This document shows, one piece after another, positions 60,376 through 64,000 of a DNA stretch of 64,000 nt. Position numbers and translations under genes: made by a program. Under the pieces are notes generated by a model. That model was not told where the DNA came from. It saw only the letters and a program-made list of their open reading frames with translations, and did not search any database. Source of the stretch: DASWUZ01 sp036401375 (GTDB lineage Bacteria; Acidobacteriota; Terriglobia; Terriglobales; Acidobacteriaceae); NCBI GenBank assembly GCA_036401375.1, contig DASWVB010000027.1:186001-250000 (forward strand). Reading direction: 5' to 3'. Numbering within the stretch: position 1 is the first letter of the stretch; the number at the start of each line of letters is the position of its first letter.

Positions 60376-62835
60376 CTAGGCGCTGAAGAGGAGAATTCCC
60401 TCAGCCTTCTCTTCGCCGACGCTGTCGACCACAGGCCGGTAGAAGAGCTGGTTGTTGGCGAGGTAGACCTCGAGGAACGCCGGCCGCGCGGTGATTCCAC
60501 CGGCGATAAGGGCCTCTGACAGTGGGTCTTCGACGTAGCGCTGCAGGGCGCGGCGTAGAGGACGTGCACCGTAGCTGCGATCCACCAGAGTCTTTTCGAG
60601 AATCCACTTCTTGGCGTCGTCGGTGACCGAGATGGTGATCGCCTTCTGCGCAAGGTTGGTGTTGAGCTGCTGTACGAGTAGCTCGAGGATTTGGATGAGG
60701 TCCGCGTCCGACAGCGACAGGAAGATGATGATCTCGTCGAGCCGGTTGAGGAACTCCGGGTTAAAGGTGCGTTTGACCTCGCCCTTGACCATCTCTTCGA
60801 TCTTGTCCATGACCAGGTCTTCGCGGTCTGAGGAGAAGCCGAGGCCTTTGTTCTTCTGCAGGTGCCGCGCGCCGATGTTCGACGTCATGATGATGATCGT
60901 ATTTTTGAAGTCAACGGTGTTGCCTAGTCCGTCGGTCAACTGACCATCTTCAAAGACCTGCAGCAGGATGTTAAACACATCCGGATGCGCCTTCTCGATT
61001 TCGTCGAGCAGCACAACGGAATACGGTGACCGCTTGACGCGCTCGGTGAGCTGACCGCCCTCCTCGTAGCCGACGTAGCCCGGAGGCGAACCGATGAGCT
61101 TCGAGACCGAGTGCTTCTCCATGAATTCCGACATATCGAAGCGGATCAGCGACTTCTCGCTGCCGAAGAGGAAGCCGGCGAGGGTGCGCGCCATCTCCGT
61201 CTTGCCAACGCCCGTCGGGCCCAGAAACAGGAACGAGCCGATGGGGCGGTTGGGGCTCTTGAGGCCGGCACGCGAGCGGCGGATGGCGCGGGCGAGGGCA
61301 GAGATGGCCTTCTCCTGCGAGATAACGCGCTTGTGCAGCTCTTCTTCGACCCGCAGCAGCTTCTGGGTCTCTTCTTCCTTGATTGAGGTGACGGGGACGC
61401 CGGTCCAGCGGCTCACAACATCTTCGATGTCTTCGCGGCCGACGATGCCGGCGGTGGAGTCGTCGAGGTGGTATTTGTCGCGAAGGGCGCGCAGATTCTC
61501 GCGCTCCTTACGCTCCTCGTCCGAATAGAAGCGCGCCTTCTCGAACTCATGGTTCGCGATGGCGTTTTCCATGCGGTGGACGATGAACTTGATTCGCTTC
61601 TGAACCTCGGTGATCTCCTCGGGCAGCGAAGTCTGGCGCAGCTTGACGCGCGCGCCGGCCTCGTCGATCAGGTCGATTGCCTTGTCCGGCAGGAAGCGGT
61701 CGGGGATATAGCGGCTGGAGTGCGAGACGGCGAAGGTGATCGAATCGTCGGTGTAGCTGACGGCGTGGAATTTCTCGTAGCGGTCCTTGATGCCCATGAT
61801 GATGCGGATCGCATCCTCTTCGTTGGGCGGCGGAACTTTGACGGCCTGGAAACGCCGCTCGAGGGAGCGGTCTTTCTCGATCGACTTGCGATACTCCGCC
61901 GGCGTGGTTGCGCCGATGCACTGTATCTCGCCGCGCGAAAGGGCGGGCTTGAGGATGTTGGCAGCGTCGAGCGAGCCCTCTGCTGAACCCGCACCTACCA
62001 GGGTGTGCAGCTCGTCAATGAAGATGATGGAGTTCTGGTTTTCCATCAGTTCTTTCATGATGGTCTTGAGGCGCTCTTCAAACTGGCCGCGATACTTGGT
62101 GCCCGCGACGATGAGCGAAAGGTCGAGCGCCAGCACCCGCTTGTCGGCGAGGAAGCTCGGCACGTCACCATCTGAAATCTTCTGCGCCAAGCCCTCCACG
62201 ATGGCTGTCTTGCCTACGCCCGGTTCGCCGATCAGGACTGGATTGTTCTTCGTGCGCCGGCAGAGGATCTGGATTACCCGCTCTAGCTCCTGGTCGCGAC
62301 CGACGAGCGGGTCGAGCTGGTTATCCATCGCGGCCTGGGTGAGGTCGCGCGAAAACTCGGCCAGCAGGCTCGACTCGCGGTTACGTGCCGATGGAGGAGC
62401 TTTCTCCTGGTTGGCACGGGCGAGTTCTTCCCGGATGGCGAGGAGTTTGAGGCCGCGCTCATGGAGGATCTCCGCCGCGAAACACTTCTCTTCGCGGAGC
62501 AGGCCGAGCAGCAGGTGCTCGGTTCCGATGTGTTTGTGCGAGAGCCGCTCAGCCTCTTCAGCCGCGTAGGCCAGCACCCGCTTGCATTCGTTCGAGAGCG
62601 GCAGGTCGACCGAGGTCGAGACCTTCTCCCGCATTGTGGTGTGACCTTCGATCTGCTTGCGTATCGATTCCACCGAGGCATGCGAGCGTAAGAAGCGATT
62701 TGTTAGTGCCTTGTCCTCACGCAAAAGTCCAAGCAGCAGGTGCTCCGTCTCGATATAAGGGGAGCCGAACTGGCTCGCCTCGTACCGGGCGAAGAAGATC
62801 ACGCGCCGCGCCTTTTCTGTGTAGCGTTCGAACAT
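60376..62835 (-). CDS. clpC: ClpC-type Clp ATPase
   Basis: An 819-residue HSP100 unfoldase. Two N-terminal Clp repeats (RRVIFFARYEASQFGSPYIE... and KRVLAYAAEEAERLSHKHIG) are followed by AAA-1 with Walker A GEPGVGKT (about residue 205), a middle UVR-like segment (FEKARFYSDEERKERENLRAL), and AAA-2 with Walker A GPTGVGKT (about residue 540). It delivers substrates to ClpP and is part of protein quality control. The N-terminus and UVR region separate it from the T6SS ClpV family. Nothing links it to the eCIS. Confidence 0.95.
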   Translation of the reverse strand: MFERYTEKARRVIFFARYEASQFGSPYIETEHLLLGLLREDKALTNRFLRSHASVESIRKQIEGHTTMREKVSTSVDLPLSNECKRVLAYAAEEAERLSHKHIGTEHLLLGLLREEKCFAAEILHERGLKLLAIREELARANQEKAPPSARNRESSLLAEFSRDLTQAAMDNQLDPLVGRDQELERVIQILCRRTKNNPVLIGEPGVGKTAIVEGLAQKISDGDVPSFLADKRVLALDLSLIVAGTKYRGQFEERLKTIMKELMENQNSIIFIDELHTLVGAGSAEGSLDAANILKPALSRGEIQCIGATTPAEYRKSIEKDRSLERRFQAVKVPPPNEEDAIRIIMGIKDRYEKFHAVSYTDDSITFAVSHSSRYIPDRFLPDKAIDLIDEAGARVKLRQTSLPEEITEVQKRIKFIVHRMENAIANHEFEKARFYSDEERKERENLRALRDKYHLDDSTAGIVGREDIEDVVSRWTGVPVTSIKEEETQKLLRVEEELHKRVISQEKAISALARAIRRSRAGLKSPNRPIGSFLFLGPTGVGKTEMARTLAGFLFGSEKSLIRFDMSEFMEKHSVSKLIGSPPGYVGYEEGGQLTERVKRSPYSVVLLDEIEKAHPDVFNILLQVFEDGQLTDGLGNTVDFKNTIIIMTSNIGARHLQKNKGLGFSSDREDLVMDKIEEMVKGEVKRTFNPEFLNRLDEIIIFLSLSDADLIQILELLVQQLNTNLAQKAITISVTDDAKKWILEKTLVDRSYGARPLRRALQRYVEDPLSEALIAGGITARPAFLEVYLANNQLFYRPVVDSVGEEKAEGILLFSA

Positions 62836-63141
62836 ATTCCCCCTTCAACGGCTTGGCGGCGCCAGTCTTTCGATCTGGAACCGTCGAGCCTCAGCACTCC
62901 TGCGTCTCCCCGGCGCCGGACTACGGCAAAAAGCGGAAGAGACCTTCAGATTCGACGCTGACAAGGCTGGTTTGCCTCTGCTGCCAGTTCGCGTCCTGCG
63001 GGGTTGCTCCCGGTGCACGCGTGTCCAATCCACCCCATTCAGTTCCTCTGAAACGCGCCAACTGCTCCTCAGCTGCTCTGGGTGCGAGTATCGAGCGGCC
63101 CGTGCTTCTCGCATCGCCATCATCTGCGGGCAGGTCAAGCT
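62836..63141. other. Intergenic region upstream of clpC
   Basis: No gene is supported in these 306 bp. Open frames here on both strands lack protein-like composition. The clpC promoter should lie here, but no clear pair of boxes was found. Confidence 0.5.
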
Positions 63142-63960
63142 TTAAACCTCGTGCGGTGAAAGCCTGCCTGCCTCTTCGATCCGGCCCTTGTCCAGCCGCA
63201 GCGTCCGGTCGCATCGCCGGGCTATTGCGGGGTTATGAGTAACAATAATTGACGTCAGGCCATGGCTGCCATGCAGCCGTTCGATAAGGCTGAATACCAC
63301 ATCGGCAGTCCGGCCGTCCAAATCACCGGTCGGCTCGTCCGCGAGTAATACCTGCGGCCCGGTGACCAGAGCACGAGCCAGTGAAACCCGCTGCTGCTCC
63401 CCGCCGGAGAGCTCGCCGGCGCGGTGCGAGGCGCGGCCGGAGAGTTCCACCTCATCCAGCCATCTCGCGGCGCTCTCAGAGGCGGCAGCCCTGCTCTGAC
63501 CGCGGGCGAGCAGAGGCATAGCTACGTTCTCCAGGGCAGTGAACTCCGGCAGCAGGTAGTGAAACTGCCAGACGTACCCGATGCTGGTATTGCGGAAGCG
63601 GGCCGCCTGCTTCGGGGAGAGTGATCCCAGCAGGGTTGATGCACAGTGTACAGTCCCGCTTGTCGGCACATCCAGTGCACCGAGAATGTGCAGCAGGGTG
63701 CTCTTACCTGCGCCGGAGGGCCCGGTGACGGCCACCATCTCGCCGGCTGAAACCTTGAAGCTGAGTTCCTCGAAGAGAACCAGACGACCGCGCCCGGTTA
63801 CATATTCTTTTGACAGGCTCCGGACCTCGATCGGCCACGGCGCACCAGTAGAGAGATGCTCCTGCGCGGCAGCAGGATTCAGCGCGGGCTCGTCCCACGG
63901 TCGAGGCGCGAACGGGGCGGCGATTGCACCTGGGGCGCTCTCCATATCTACCTGTACCAT
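63142..63960 (-). CDS. LolD-type ABC transporter ATP-binding protein
   Basis: A 272-residue ABC ATPase with Walker A GPSGAGKST, Q-loop region YVWQFHYLLPEFTALENV, signature LSGGEQQR, Walker B VLLADEPTGDLDG and switch THN. The layout and the HYLLPEF motif fit the LolD/MacB subfamily, which releases lipoproteins from the inner membrane together with LolC/E permeases. The permease genes are probably beyond the window. An unusual N-terminal extension of about 40 residues precedes the domain; starting at the internal ATG of residue 6 is also possible. Confidence 0.88.
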   Translation of the reverse strand: MVQVDMESAPGAIAAPFAPRPWDEPALNPAAAQEHLSTGAPWPIEVRSLSKEYVTGRGRLVLFEELSFKVSAGEMVAVTGPSGAGKSTLLHILGALDVPTSGTVHCASTLLGSLSPKQAARFRNTSIGYVWQFHYLLPEFTALENVAMPLLARGQSRAAASESAARWLDEVELSGRASHRAGELSGGEQQRVSLARALVTGPQVLLADEPTGDLDGRTADVVFSLIERLHGSHGLTSIIVTHNPAIARRCDRTLRLDKGRIEEAGRLSPHEV

Positions 63961-64000
63961 TCTACAGCGAGGTTAGGAAGCAAGTTCGTGTCAGGGTACG

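Noticed and set aside
60376..62835. ClpV partner of the injection system
   Set aside because: The N-terminal repeats and UVR-like segment are those of ClpC; it is also on the far side of several housekeeping genes.

Overview
The window looks like a chromosomal segment of a soil Acidobacteriota (probably Terriglobia, near Granulicella, Edaphobacter or Terriglobus). The sequence is GC-rich, and several families common in that group are present: a secreted TPR plus FG-GAP/ASPIC giant protein, a Tat-exported GH28 enzyme, a DoxX-like membrane protein, DUF302 and DUF3309 proteins, and a MacAB-type exporter with two separate permeases. The taxonomic call is an inference from gene content, not from a marker phylogeny.

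Layout. 0.2-4.4 kb: a DoxX-like membrane protein, an orphan NarL-type response regulator, a DUF302 protein, an MhqO/MhqD-like ring-cleaving dioxygenase and hydrolase pair, and a MerR-family regulator. 4.43-10.19 kb: a promoter with a long spacer and a central dyad, as expected for MerR control, then a tight operon of a membrane-anchored small protein, a four-helix diheme-like cytochrome b, a secreted protein, a MacA-like adaptor, a MacB-like ATPase and two FtsX-type permeases. 10.2-11.1 kb: tmRNA on the minus strand and, upstream of it, a candidate small RNA with its own terminator. 11.1-19.9 kb: secreted and carbohydrate-related genes (beta-propeller, GH28, TPR/ASPIC giant), an amidase and OtsB.

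20.1-56.2 kb is the main feature: about 36 kb of minus-strand genes, mostly overlapping or only a few bases apart, reading from 56.1 down to 20.1 kb. The first part encodes an extracellular-type (phage-tail-like) contractile injection system (eCIS): sheath, inner tube, zinc-ribbon assembly protein, a disordered protein, a DUF4255 terminator, an AAA+ ATPase, a small conserved protein, a 1184-residue DUF4157 protein with a C-terminal His-Me-finger-like nuclease domain, a CIS tube/hub protein, LysM, gpD, gpV spike, PAAR tip, gp25, two baseplate-J-like proteins, a gpI-like protein and a DUF6519 beta-helix giant. The second part continues in the same direction with a carboxypeptidase-regulatory-like protein, a zinc-ribbon propeller, a membrane-anchored VWA protein, a four-helix membrane protein, a tubulin-like GTPase of 1085 residues, a zinc-ribbon/Ig-like protein and a transmembrane pseudokinase. 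No capsid, portal, terminase, integrase or lysis gene was seen, and no T6SS membrane-complex gene, so this is neither a prophage nor a T6SS. The second part looks like a membrane and cytoskeletal module that may anchor, position or trigger the particle.

Divergent from the sheath gene is a Fic-fold protein that has lost the catalytic motif, the inhibitory motif and the flap but keeps a C-terminal winged-helix-like region. It may be a regulator of the eCIS operon. 57.4-64 kb is ordinary: PfkB sugar kinase, a DUF3309 peptide, tRNA-Gly(CCC), a GH16 lipoprotein, a YtxH protein with a strong terminator, ClpC and a LolD-type ATPase.
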